Source: Aricia agestis (taxonomy: Eukaryota; Arthropoda; Insecta; Lepidoptera; Lycaenidae). Taken from it: a DNA stretch of 64,000 nt. Positions 53,568 to 63,861 of the stretch are shown here, in pieces. The stretch is from the NCBI RefSeq assembly GCF_905147365.1, contig NC_056423.1, forward strand, positions 2,460,501 to 2,524,500. The letters run 5' to 3'. The translations under genes were made by a program, and so were the position numbers. The number at the start of each line of letters is the position of its first letter. Position 1 is the first letter of the stretch. The notes below the pieces were generated by a model. That model had not been told where the DNA came from and made no database searches. It saw only the letters and a program-made list of their open reading frames with translations.

Positions 53568-54073
53568 TAACACCCATTCTCGTATAATAAGACAGCAGAT
53601 GTAGCAATATATACTGAAAAAACCAAACCGAAAACAAAAATCGGCCAAGTGCGAGTTGTGCTCGCGCACGAAGGGTTCCGTACCACTACCGAGCAAAAAC
53701 AGGATAAAAATTGTGTTTTTGTATGGGAATTAAAATAAGAATAAGATTGAATTAATTATTCAATTTATTTAAATTTTATTATTAATAATTATTAAAGTAA
53801 AAATAAACTGAGTATTCAGAAGTCTAGCTATAGCGGTTCTCTAAATACAGCCTGGAGACAGACAGACGGACAGACAGTCTTAGTAGTAGGGTCCCGTTTG
53901 TACCGGAACCGTTTTTCCGTTTTTACGGAACCCTAATAATGGATACGAGTGGCACTCGGGGACTGCCGCGGTAAAGCTGCTTTTTTTTATCAACTTATGC
54001 AATTATAATTCATTACTAGCTACTTGACCGAGCTTAGCTCGGTATTCGATGAAAATGACATTTTCTAACCTAA

Positions 54074-54166
<93 letters not shown>

Positions 54167-54511
54167 GGAAAAACGGTTCCGGTACAAACGGGACCCTACT
54201 ACTAAGACTGTCTGTCCGTCTGTCTATCTCCAGGCTGTATTTAGAGAACCGCTATAGCTAGACTTCTGAATACTCAGTTTATTTTTACATTAATAATTAT
54301 TAATAATAAAATTTAAATAAATTGAATAATTAAGGGGGGCTCCCATACAAAAACACAATTTTTATCCTGTTTTTGCTCGGTAGTGGTACGGAACCCTTCG
54401 TGCGCGAGTACAACTCGCACTTGGCCGATTTTTGTTTTCGGTTTGGTTTTTTCAGTATATATTGCTACATATTTTCTGTCTTATTATACGAGAATGGGTG
54501 TTACATAAAGT
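53560..54511. repeat. Inverted duplication of a family D region
   Basis: Left arm 53560-53922 and right arm 54163-54511 are inverted copies with high identity. Shared landmarks in opposite order include TAACACCCATTCTCGTATAA, ACTGAAAAAACCAAACCGAA, AAAAATCGGCCAAGTGCGAG and GGGTCCCGTTTGTACCGGAA. Each arm carries one family D repeat (53638-53922 minus, 54163-54437 plus). The 240-bp spacer holds a family H fragment and the (TA)43 tract. Confidence 0.88.
54076..54162. repeat. (TA)43 microsatellite
   Basis: An uninterrupted TA dinucleotide tract next to the inner edge of the right arm. Confidence 0.97.
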
Positions 54512-54550
54512 ACATACAAGAATTGCTCGTTTAAAAAGATAAAAGATATT

Positions 54551-54710
54551 ACGCACAACGCAAACACCGCGCCGTGCCGAAGTCTACCACCGCCGTTAGG
54601 CACGCTATGCCGGTCGGAGTGGGAAGGTGTTAGGTTAGGTTAGGTTTTTCGTTACGGAATTTCTTGATTCGGTCGCCGCGCTCAAAATTGAATTTTCATT
54701 TGGATTTCAA
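54551..54710 (+). repeat. Dispersed repeat family H
   Basis: CCGTGCCGAAGTCTACCACC, CGGTCGGAGTGGGAAGG, three TTAGG units, TTTTTCGTTACGGAATTTCT and TCGGTCGCCGCGCTCAAAA. Confidence 0.55.
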
Positions 54711-55089
54711 TATTTATAGTTTACCCATCACTTACCAGACTATTTGCTATTCATACAAGTCGTAAGACTTACCAACTTCCCAGCCCAGTGAGAGATATCA
54801 GTCAATAGGCACTGATACAGTCCCCAAGAGAATCAACTTTATTTGACTTCTGTTCGCCGTTATATAAGACGTGTTATTCAAACCTTATTCCTAAAGATGA
54901 CTATTAGTTACTGGTAAAACTATTGCTAGGGTTCCTAGGGTTAGATATTTAGGGTAGGCTATAGTGTTTAGGGTTAAAAAAGTTGCTGGGACATACGGAA
55001 GAACAGATAGACTGACATGGTAAATCTACAAAGGGATAACAATTTATGGTGTGAATGCTACGAATAATAAAAACTATGTGAATGAGTCA
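54711..55089. other. Gene-free stretch
   Basis: No gene recognised. Confidence 0.35.
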
Positions 55090-55365
55090 ACCAAGTTTTG
55101 TTGATTACAGAACCCTATAACGGAACCCTAACAAGCTGATTTTTTGTATATTGATAGAATATAATAGTTATATAATTTAAGAGTAACATTGTCCTATAAA
55201 TAAAACAGTCCATATTTTAGGACAATCAATTCAAAGTATGAAACCCTTTCTATCTCTGTTAGCTACCACTTTCGAGATTTTTTGCAAATGAAAATGTTGT
55301 TCGTCTTATCAAAATGAAGCTACTCACAAAAATTTAGCTTGATAGTAATAAAAAAAAATGTCTTA
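55090..55365 (+). repeat. Dispersed repeat shared with 2216-2475
   Basis: CCAAGTTTTGTTGATTACAG, TTTCTATCTCTGTTAGCTAC, AATGAAGCTACTCACAAAAA; same order and strand as the copy near the window start. Confidence 0.6.
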
Positions 55366-55465
55366 GGGCTCCCGTACTATAACTAAAAACCTCTTGATAA
55401 AAAATAATTTAAAAAAAACTAAAAAGACTGCCTAGCAAGTAGCAACTTACAAAAAGGAGTGAAAT

Positions 55466-56400
55466 CCCACCAAAAACATTTCATGTAAAATGTTACCTCG
55501 ACGACCACAAAAGGTTTGCCCTGTGAAAAAGACATCAACCTGCCTGTATGCTAGGCAGGTTACCGAGATATCTCACTCTCGAGATAATTAAAAACTACTC
55601 GTCTCATAATGTCACAATCTCGACATTATCTCGACTCTATAAACTCTATAAAAATGTGTTATTTCGATGATAGATCTACGCAAGAAAAAATGTTTGTCAT
55701 GCTAGAGTCAATAGAGATGAAGAGACAAACCATCAAACGTAGTGTGTAAAGTGGAGTGAGATATCTCGAGCCAAGCTTAGCTGAATCTACGCGGCCTAAC
55801 TCTATAGACTCTAACTCCAACAAATTCTACATATCAGTAAGTTACGTACGGCTTGGCTGTTTCGTTACTTACTTCAGATCAAAAACTAAATATTCGCCTC
55901 ACCTCCACGACGGTAGCAAAACAGCGAAGCCATACATACTTACTGATACGTAGAATTTGTTGGAGTTAGGGTCGATAGAGTTAGGCCGCGTAGATTCAGA
56001 AGCTTGGCTCTACGTTTATAAATCTTTTTCACAGGGCAAACCTTTTGCGGTCGTCGAGGTAACATTTTAAATGAAATGTCTTTTTTTATGAAATAAGGGG
56101 GCAAAGCAACGGGTCACCTGATGGAAAGCAACTTCCGTCGCCATGGACACTCGCAGCACCAGAAGAGCTGCAGGTGCGTTTCCGGCCTTTTAAGAGGGAA
56201 TAGGATAATAGGGGAGGGTAGGGAAGGTATAGAGGAGGGTAGGGAAGGGAAAGGGTAGGGGATTGGGCCTCCGGTAAACTCAATCACTCGGCGAAACACA
56301 GCGCAAGCGCCGGTTTTCTGTGACCCCGTGGTATTTCTCCGCTTGGGCCGGCCCATTTGTGCCGAAGCAAAGCTCTCCCACGTCAAAGTTTTTGGTGGTT
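55466..56400. repeat. Large palindromic MITE interrupted by SINE C
   Basis: Outer arms: CCACCAAAAACATTTCATG, TAAAATGTTACCTCGACGAC and AAAAGGTTTGCCCTGTGAAA at the left, with the complement at 56025-56079. After a SINE C insertion the right side resumes with AAAGTTTTTGGTGG. Inner arms 55770-55862 and 55917-56013 share GAATCTACGCGGCCTAACTC and TAACTCCAACAAATTCTAC. No coding sequence. Confidence 0.75.
56081..56383 (-). repeat. SINE family C
   Basis: Inverted, short T run at the left; the hairpin region is shortened (AGCGCAAGCGCCGGTTTTCTG). Inserted in the right arm of the 55466-56400 element. Confidence 0.82.
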
Positions 56401-56654
56401 GGTGGCAGCTGAGCTCTTCTTAGTAACCTATGTAAGGAACTTTAAAATTAAACTCAAAATTGTCTTTCAATTCATCAATAAGTTTGATAACTTCCCGAAG
56501 TTATAACAAACCGAACGATTTCAATCCATGTTTCGATATTTCAATAAGCCTTAAATCTTTTAAGTTGTTGAAACTTACAAGACGTGGGTGATCAATGATC
56601 ATATTATCTGGGGACATGGAAGTGAAGCTGCCTCTTTTACAAGCTATTATCTAC

Positions 56655-57010
56655 TACTAGCTGTCCCTGCAAACGTTGTTTTGCCTGTTTTCCCAGTTTT
56701 CCTACTTTTCTCTTGGAGTTTTTTCTGTTTTTTTTTTATAAACCTCACGGAGCCCGAGACCTTTGCAACGAATGAAAAACCGTGGAAATCGGTTCATGCG
56801 TTTTGGAGTTATAGCGTCAGGAAGGAAAACCCGACTTATTTTTATATATTAGACTAGCTGTCTCGGTGAACTTCGTGTCACTTTAACACATTCCCTGGAC
56901 TTCTACGAATATTTTACTACTAAATCAGCCTAATCCGTTCAGCCGTTTTGGAGTTTTAGCGCGACTAACACATTTGAAAATCCATTTTTACAAAAAATTT
57001 ATATTAAGAT
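56655..57010 (-). mobile_element. Two adjoining Helitron-like fragments
   Basis: TACTAGCTGTCCCTGCAAAC (56655) to GACTTATTTTTATATATTAG (56852), then ACTAGCTGTCTCGGTGAACT (56854) to about 57010. Each begins with an inverted CTAG end. They contain the common phrases AACCGTGGAAATCGGTTCAT and CAGCCGTTTTGGAGTTTTAG. Confidence 0.5.
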
Positions 57011-57330
57011 TATAATATAAAAATAATAAAAAATTTACTTAATTAAAACTTGCGTGACAATGCATTATGAAATATTAAAATGACGTGAAGCTATGCTAGA
57101 TGCTAGAGCTGATGATAGGCTTCTAAGTTCTGACCTCGGGATAATATTAATTAAAACCACATGTGGCATCATGCCCACATCCACTTTTAACTTTTTAGTT
57201 AGTACCTGAGTACTTTCTGTACATTTATTTTAAGGAGTAGGAACTAGAAGGTACTAAAAAGTAAAAAAAACCTTTTAAGGACGTTATCACATTTTTCCAC
57301 AAATATCAGCGATTTTCAGGTAAGTACCAA
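57011..57330. other. Gene-free stretch
   Basis: No gene recognised. Confidence 0.35.
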
Positions 57331-57654
57331 TGAAATAAGGGGGCAAACGAGCAAACGGGTCACCTGATGGAAAGCAACTTCCGTCGCCCATGGACACTCG
57401 CAGCATCAGAAGAGCTGCAAGTGCGTTGCCAGCCTTTTAAGAGGGAATAGGGTAATAGGGGAGGGTAGGGAAGGGAAGGGAAGGGTATAGTTGAGGGTAG
57501 GGAAGGGAATAGGGTAGGGGTTAGGGGATTGGGCCTCCGGTAAACTCACTCACTCGGCGAAACACAGCGCAAGCACTGTTTCACGCCGGTTTTCTGTGAG
57601 AACGTGGTATTTATCCGGTCGAACCGGCCCATTCGTGCCGAAGCATGGCTCTCC
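57331..57654 (-). repeat. SINE family C
   Basis: Inverted copy from TGAAATAAGGGGGCAAACGA to GAAGCATGGCTCTCC. The T run expected at the left is absent and the last bases of the 5' end are missing. Confidence 0.85.
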
Positions 57655-57689
57655 TTAATGGTAGCATTTACCTCAAATGCTTCATAGAA

Positions 57690-57885
57690 AATCGAAATTA
57701 CTATATGTTTCCATACAAATTTCAAGGAGTCCTCTCGATTCCTCATGGATCCCATCATCAGATCACCACTTTTGTGTACATGGTACCAAATTCGAATTCA
57801 ACCCTGTACAACGACAAAAGAATCATGAAAATCGGTCAACAAACGGCGAAGTTATAACCTCCTCCTTTTTGGAAGTCGGTTAAAA
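57690..57885 (+). repeat. Repeat shared with 19150-19340
   Basis: TTCAAGGAGTCCTCTCGATT, CATCAGATCACCACTTTTGT and GGAAGTCGGTTAAAA match the segment at 19175-19335. Confidence 0.55.
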
Positions 57886-59421
57886 AGAATGTTTTACGTA
57901 TGGGCAACTTTACATTGCCCTATTACGAGTCGGGGCTTCCGACCATCAGTATATTTTGTTACGAAAATACGTCAAATGTTGTTTGTAGAGAAGCTCTACA
58001 ATAATCGCTTTAGTTATCTATCCTAAATCAACGGGTTGCACTCCGGGACTACCGTCAGAAGTGAAAACTTATTATTAATTACATTTAAATAGTCTCATCA
58101 TAGGCAACTTAAACATCCACAGAAAGATAATCTTACAGCCTGCGGATAATGACTGCGTCGTAAATGTTAATGTCAGTGTCTATGAATTGACCTGGGAATC
58201 ATTTTGCTGACCGTGTCTTTCCTGGGTAGGCTTTTTGCAAATTGCAGCGGTAACCGACATCCACGCGAGCGGAGCTGCGGGCGACCGCTAGTATTTTATA
58301 AAAAATTAAATAACATTTCCATTTGTAAGAAAAATAAGAAACGCTCTCAAATTTCTTCATACATTTTCGATCTATCAAGAAAGCGGCGAGCGTCGTAACC
58401 GCCACTGTACAAGGCGAGCTGATATTGAATGTTATTTTAATGCCTTAACGTCGATATTCGTAGATCTGCTAATTTTTGTCACAATTTTTGTGATAGCGTC
58501 CGGTCCTTAAGCTTTTTTAAGGTTTTTAAACTCGTTTTCACTTCAGTCACCAGTCACCACGGCCTCTTTGCCAAAACTTCACTACCTATCTACCGTACCT
58601 ACTCGTTTCTCTAACAGTGTTTATATGAAAGTATTTTAAAATGACACCATTCTGTTTTGACATTTCTCTTGCAGTAGGTCGATTTCTTCGAGTGTACAAA
58701 CAATAATTATAAAGCCGGCTTATAGATAAGTAGCGCCATCTAGGAAAAAGGTTCTGTACTATTAATAAGCAATCATGTTAAGAGATGGCGCTATTCTTCG
58801 TTTATATCAGGGCACTGAGCATATTAGTGTATTATAAAGTTCTTGTAACTTTTAACAGATGGCGCAAAATCAACAGGGAAATGTTTTATTAGGTAGGTCT
58901 AGATAGGTACCCAGAAAAATACTAGAGTGAACATGATTAATGATTGGACAGTACTAGTCATTGGACAGAGATTAAGCTACTTGACCTGTATGCAATTTCA
59001 TTGAAAAAATGCATATTTCTAGTAGAACTTGGCCTAGGAAATCGTATTTCACCCTTATCATCAAATAAAAGCTTATGATTGATAAATAAAGTCGATTTGA
59101 AAATTTAATTTTATGAAAATATGATTTGTACTGACGAAAACGCTTTTATGGTACTTCCGATTTGGATGTGACGTCATCAGACTCGTAATTTAATATCTAT
59201 TATTTATCGCGCTCGTTATAAGTAAGTTTATTTGTACATACATAATAAGAATAAGCCTAGAAAGATTTGTAAAATTATTTTGTTGAATAATTCAAATAAA
59301 ACATCAGTATTATATTATATTATTATCTCCATTTATTGTAGACGGAAAATAAAATGGCCAAAACTTTTCTAAAAAAAGTTTTCAACATTACAAATGATTT
59401 CTAATTTCTTATTTAATTATA
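57886..59421. other. Gene-free stretch
   Basis: No gene recognised in 1.5 kb. TAGCGCCATCTAGG / AGATGGCGCTA words at 58733-58795 and 58856-58866 suggest an old inverted repeat. Overlapping opposite-strand frames at 58199-58405 have no domain. Confidence 0.35.
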
Positions 59422-59749
59422 TACGTGGGAGAGCCATGCTTCGGCACGAATGGGCCGGCTCGACCGGAGAAATACCACGTTCTCACAGAAAACCGGCGTG
59501 AAACAGCGCTAATGCTGTGTTTCGCCAAGTGAGTGAGCTTACCGGAGGCCCAATCCCCTACCCTATTCCCTTCCCTACCCTCCCCTATTTCCTTCCCATC
59601 CCTACCCTCCCCTATCACCCTATTCCCTCTTAAAAGGTCGGCAACGCACCTGCAGCTCTTCTGATGCTGCGAGTGTCCATGGGCGACGGAAGTTGCTTTC
59701 CATCAGGTGACCCGTTTGCTCGTTTGCCCCCTTATTTCATTTAAAAAAA
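59422..59749 (+). repeat. SINE family C, full length
   Basis: TACGTGGGAGAGCCATGCTT to TTATTTCATTTAAAAAAA with a three-block CCCTACCCTATTCCC minisatellite. Confidence 0.88.
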
Positions 59750-60274
59750 TATTTTATAATTTTTGGGCACTTTTGGACTCGTACATTTAGCACATTAAAA
59801 AAATGTCAATAAAGAAAGTATAAAATACAAAAAAAATATGACGTCACACTAGGGTGGACGGTGTTTTCAGCGCCATTTAAAAGGCATATTTTTCAATCAA
59901 GATTTTTTTGGGTTTCTACTGTTTAAAATATTAAAATATTAGTTTTTTTGGTGAAAATGAATGAGCGGTTAGCATGAAGAAAAAAAATAGGTCCAGTAGC
60001 CTAAATAAATAGAGTCTGGCTAGCGAAAGATGAGACTGGAAAAGGGCGGCAAATTCAATAAATCTACGTATGGCAACCTTGTCTATAGTCGGAATTATAG
60101 TTTTCATACTTAATCTATGGTGTCACCTATAGCATCTGTTGTTTGTGTGTCAAAGTGAAAAATATTTCTTTAGTTTACGTGATTTTCTAATTTAAGTATA
60201 CCTTCATGGGTGACACTGACGACTGACGTTAATGACAGTGTTACCATAATCAGTTTTGGAATAAAAAGCCAGCT
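59750..60274. other. Gene-free stretch
   Basis: No gene recognised. Confidence 0.35.
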
Positions 60275-60494
60275 TAGAGTATACATTAGCAAGCTATAGA
60301 GCGCGCGCATCGCTCGTTCCCCGTTGTGCCGATCGTAAGCAGAAGTTCTATAGATACTTGTCAAACGTATAACGCAAGTCTAGTGATGTTCCATTCGCCA
60401 TCGTTTGACGCTTATAGGAAAATATGTTCACACTCGTGCTTACAGTTCATACCTTGTTAGAAGCACTCTATAGCTTGCTATAATGTATACTCTA
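60275..60494. repeat. MITE, TA-flanked
   Basis: TAGAGTATACATTAGCAAGC at the left and its complement at 60463-60494; flanking TA. Copies of AAAGCCAG lie just outside both ends. Confidence 0.65.
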
Positions 60495-60765
60495 TGAAAG
60501 CCAGTCTCATCTTTCTATCTATCATAGACATAATATAATATATATTATGTCTATGCTATCTATGCTCTGTCTCAGTATAACAATATGACATGCTCTGTCC
60601 AATGACTAGCACTGTCCAATGTACTAGTCATTTACCCAATAGGTCTACCAGAATCTGATGGCAATTTTTGACAGCAGATTTTTAAAAAAATATCGTAGAG
60701 ATGTGCCGATTAGTCAGTAAAGCCGACTAAAGTAGCCCATTCACTACCTATTCTGCATTGCAGGC

Positions 60766-60960
60766 GGCATGATTACGCCTGCAATGTATTTTAAATTACC
60801 CATGAGTGATGAGGATGAATGATGAGTGATGACTGATGACTGATGATGACACACCAATCACCATGGTCCATGCCGATTAAAATGCGTAGCGCATTGCTGA
60901 TGTAATCATGCCGAACTTCGGCCGTGTATCTTTGACCTAGTGTGTTTAATAGACACTTTA
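60766..60960. repeat. Family K repeat
   Basis: GCAATGTATTTTAAATTACC, a GATGA-rich run and GCCGAACTTCGGCCGTG; shared with 31946-32283 and 44228-44375. Confidence 0.45.
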
Positions 60961-60983
60961 AAAAAACCTGTTTACACCACCAC

Positions 60984-61218
60984 CAAAGTTAATATACCTA
61001 GCGGAATAGAGAAATAAAGGCCTGAGCAAGAGAGATGTCACTATCAGTAACACTGCGTGGTAAAAAGAGACGTGTGATACATGATAGCAGCACTCTTTTT
61101 TGACGTCTAGTCGGCACGTGCCGCACGTTGACAATTTATAATCTCATAGAAATCATGTTCAATCTGAATGCTTGTGTAAGTGTATACGTACATATATTTT
61201 TACACACAGATGAAACCA
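60984..61218. repeat. P-like MITE, truncated next to Pin1
   Basis: Inverted relative to 40049: AAAGTTAATATACCTAGCGG, TCACTATCAGTAACACTGCG, TGACGTCTAGTCGGCACGTG, then AGATGAAACCAAT where the match stops. The first CAT and the opposite end are missing. Confidence 0.75.
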
Positions 61219-61403
61219 ATAACTGTGTCTCCGACCTCCGTCGGTCCGTCCTCTGATTGCTCCGACTTCCGTCTTTGTGACGACTGCCGAGTGCCGACTC
61301 GGAAGTCGGACGAGGAAGGAGAAGTAGAATTGTCAATTGCTAATGAAAGGACGCGAGTGCGTTTTGTGTTTTGAAATTTGTTTTATACTTATTATATTTA
61401 AAA

Positions 61404-61411
61404 TATATATA
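61404..61411 (+). promoter_or_regulatory. Candidate TATA box of Pin1
   Basis: TATATATA about 30 bp before a possible start site near 61435-61450 (GCCAGTATTCACTG). Position is inferred only from spacing to the candidate exon 1. Confidence 0.35.
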
Positions 61412-61471
61412 CTTCGGGCAAATACAGAGGTTTAATTCGCCAGTATTCACTGTGTACCAGTTTATTGCCAG

Positions 61472-61675
61472 GTAAGTTTTGTTGTATTAAAATAGGTTAC
61501 TCATTCGTAGCCGGTTAAAACTTTACGATTTACTTTGCATAACTACGATACTAACGTGTTTAATTGTCTTGTATTACTCCTTTTCACGTTCAACTTGTAT
61601 TAACGGCTGTGTTTTGCAAATTTTTCACTCTTATAAAACCATTTGAGAACCCACAACATTGAAAACCTATTCCAG
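61472..61675 (+). other. Candidate intron in the Pin1 5' UTR
   Basis: Donor GCCAG/GTAAGTTTTG at 61472 and acceptor CCTATTCCAG/A ending at 61675, one base before the ATG. A non-coding exon 1 of perhaps 30-40 bp would end at 61471. The pyrimidine tract is weak. Confidence 0.45.
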
Positions 61676-61676
61676 A

Positions 61677-62144
61677 ATGACTAACGATGAAACACCATTG
61701 CCTGAGGGGTGGGAAATGCGCACCAGTCGCTCCACTGGTATGACCTACTACCTGAACACTTACACCAAGAAGTCCCAATGGGACCGCCCCGAGGCTCCAG
61801 CAGACCAGGGTGAAGTGAGATGCAGCCACATACTGGTCAAGCATGCGGAAAGTAGAAGACCGTCGTCTTGGAGAGAAGAGAACATAACCCGCACCAAGGA
61901 GGAGGCTTTGGATCTGTTGAAGAGCTACCGTAAACAGATTGTAGCTAACGATGAATCTTTTGCCGACTTGGCTTCAAAATACTCTGATTGTTCGTCCGCA
62001 AAACGTGGTGGCGATTTGGGGTCGTTCGGCCGTGGACAAATGCAGCCGACTTTCGAGGAGGAGGCGTTTAAATTGAAGGTCGGACAGCTCAGCAAGCCTG
62101 TTGAAACGGACTCTGGTTTTCATATTATACTGAGAACTGCTTAA
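61677..62144 (+). CDS. Pin1: Pin1-type peptidyl-prolyl cis-trans isomerase (dodo/Pin1 orthologue)
   Basis: 155 residues, complete, single coding exon. A WW domain at residues 8-39 (W12, Y24, W35) would bind pSer/pThr-Pro. A parvulin domain covers 45-155. It keeps the residues known from human Pin1: H51 and H149 (active-site histidines), K55, R60 and R61 of the phosphate-binding loop (ESRRPSSWR), C105 in SDCSSAK, Q123, F126 and S146. The linker is a few residues shorter than in the human protein. I chose the ATG at 61677 because it sits directly after a splice acceptor, begins with the family-like MTNDETPLPEGWE and has A at -3. The frame opens slightly upstream but only with TTG. The family enzyme isomerises phospho-Ser/Thr-Pro bonds in nuclear cell-cycle and transcription regulators. 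Confidence 0.96.
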   Translation: MTNDETPLPEGWEMRTSRSTGMTYYLNTYTKKSQWDRPEAPADQGEVRCSHILVKHAESRRPSSWREENITRTKEEALDLLKSYRKQIVANDESFADLASKYSDCSSAKRGGDLGSFGRGQMQPTFEEEAFKLKVGQLSKPVETDSGFHIILRTA

Positions 62145-62501
62145 TTTTTTTAGAAGCATCATAATAAGATCTGCAGACTGCAACTCATACTTTAAGAGCA
62201 AATTAAGTGTCAGATTTTAATTACAAATCTTTAGGTATTTGCGTCAACAACTATGATCCTAAATCAAAATTGTCATGTCTAAGAGATGAATTGACTATCC
62301 TTAATTTTTTTTAGAATTAAATGAAGTTACATTACCCATTATACCATGTACCTGCTTTTTTATTTAATTTGTTATAGATCAAATCTTTTAAATCAGTTAT
62401 TCTTAACCACTTTTCAATTCAGTTTGATCTATTAATTGTAATCAAAACATTGAAACAAGTCTTGACCAAATTATTATGCCGTTATCCTTGAAACACCATT
62501 A
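62145..62501 (+). other. Likely Pin1 3' UTR
   Basis: AT-rich, without a canonical AATAAA that I can see; AATTAAA-like words near 62315 could serve. The transcript end is unknown. Confidence 0.3.
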
Positions 62502-62712
62502 TCCTTGAAACTATCAAATGAGCCCGTCAAAATGAACAACTTTTTCTATGAGAACAATGCTGGGAACTCAAAAAAAATGCCGTCTTCACACCCATATGGA
62601 TTCCTAGATCGGCAATTTGTATGAATATGAAGACGGATTTTTTTGAGTTCCCAGCATTGTTCTCATAGAAAAAGTTGTTCATTTTGACGGGCTCATTTGA
62701 TGGTTTCAAGGA
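62502..62712. repeat. Long-armed MITE, TA-flanked, downstream of Pin1
   Basis: TCCTTGAAACTATCAAATGA and its complement begin arms of about 88 bp with very few mismatches (GAGCCCGTCAAAATGAACAA, TTCTATGAGAACAATGCTGG). TA at 62500-62501 and 62713-62714. A partial extra end (TTATCCTTGAAACACC) lies at 62482. Confidence 0.82.
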
Positions 62713-62929
62713 TAACTGTGTTCACCCGAACAACCTGTATAGCAATGTAGCATCACATACTGAGTTTTGCATAAAGTACAATATTACTTTGATTCAAAGT
62801 TACAATTATGTAATTGCCAATATTTTACTAAAACACTGAATTGTGTGAATAAGTTTTGATTGGAATTGGAATGAGTAACCTACTGTTCTTATTAGTTTTA
62901 AGGATTTTTAAATGTAAGATATAATTATA

Positions 62930-63294
62930 TATGTTACGCTCAAAGACCGAAATCGCTCAATGAGCGAAAAAATGGCTCACAACGTGTTGTGGTCACAGTG
63001 AAACAGCCACGACGCGTTCTGGCAATCACAAAAAGACCATAACGCGAAATTCGTGTCGTTGCTGATATGCTATTCGTTTTTCTTGATTTGTTCTTGATTG
63101 ATTAATCGTCAATAGGTATGGAAGATTATATTTGAATTACCACGCGTACAGCGTACTACAAAATACAACACGAATTTCGCGTTATGGTCTTTTTGTGATT
63201 GCCAGAACGCGTCGTGGCTGTTTCACTGTGACCACAATGCGTTGTGAGCTATTTTTTCACTCACTGAGCGATTTCGGTCTTTGAGCGTAACATA
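62930..63294. repeat. Long-TIR MITE, TA-flanked
   Basis: TATGTTACGCTCAAAGACCG and its complement start inverted arms of about 125 bp (ATCGCTCAATGAGCG, CAGTGAAACAGCCACGACGC, CAAAAAGACCATAACGCGAA). The 110-bp centre is not repeated. TA flanks both ends. Confidence 0.85.
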
Positions 63295-63546
63295 TACATC
63301 ACAACATTGTGGCAAAATATTACTTTTAGCCTAGGGATTTATTAACACTGACATATTAGGTGATAGACGATTGGCGCAATGATGAGAGTTGATACAGAGG
63401 TCAAGAGACTGACTAATATAATATATAATTTTATTTTGGACAAGTTAAAGTATTAAGGGAATTGGAAAGACAATCAAGGACATCATTATAGTATATTATA
63501 TTTTATTCTTAACATTATAACATTTCATAAATTTACACAAAACATA
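63295..63546. other. Gene-free stretch
   Basis: Nothing recognised. Confidence 0.3.
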
Positions 63547-63861
63547 CAAGGATGGCCAACCTTTTCGACACTAGGGCCAAAATTCGGAAGTATAATTTTT
63601 TTCCCCGGGCCGCACTACCAAATTTTATGTATACTCATAGTAGATCGAAAGTCAAAATTGGATACTAATTTTTCCTATTAGAACTTAGAGCTTTTATTTT
63701 AAAATTAAAAGAAAAGAAGTGTTTGTTTGCTTTTTATAGTAAGTATGATAAAGTAATTTTAATATTAACTTTTTTACTTTAAAAAAAATGTGCTCGGCTC
63801 CGCGGGCCACAACAGACGGCGGGCCGCATGTAGCCCGCGGGCCGCGTGTTGGCCACCCTTG
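63547..63861. repeat. hAT-like MITE
   Basis: CAAGGATGGCCAACC at the left and inverted GTTGGCCACCCTTG at the right, with the GGCCGCACTACCAAATTTTA and GCGGGCCGCATGTAGCCCGC motifs common to such elements. The 8-bp duplication is not clear. Confidence 0.65.

Noticed and set aside
54632..54648. TTAGG units suggesting a telomeric repeat
   Set aside because: Only three units, inside a dispersed repeat whose other copies have one unit; slippage is a simpler explanation.
61659..61676. Upstream start of Pin1 at TTG
   Set aside because: Not an ATG, and it lies in the likely splice acceptor region; the family N-terminus fits the ATG at 61677.
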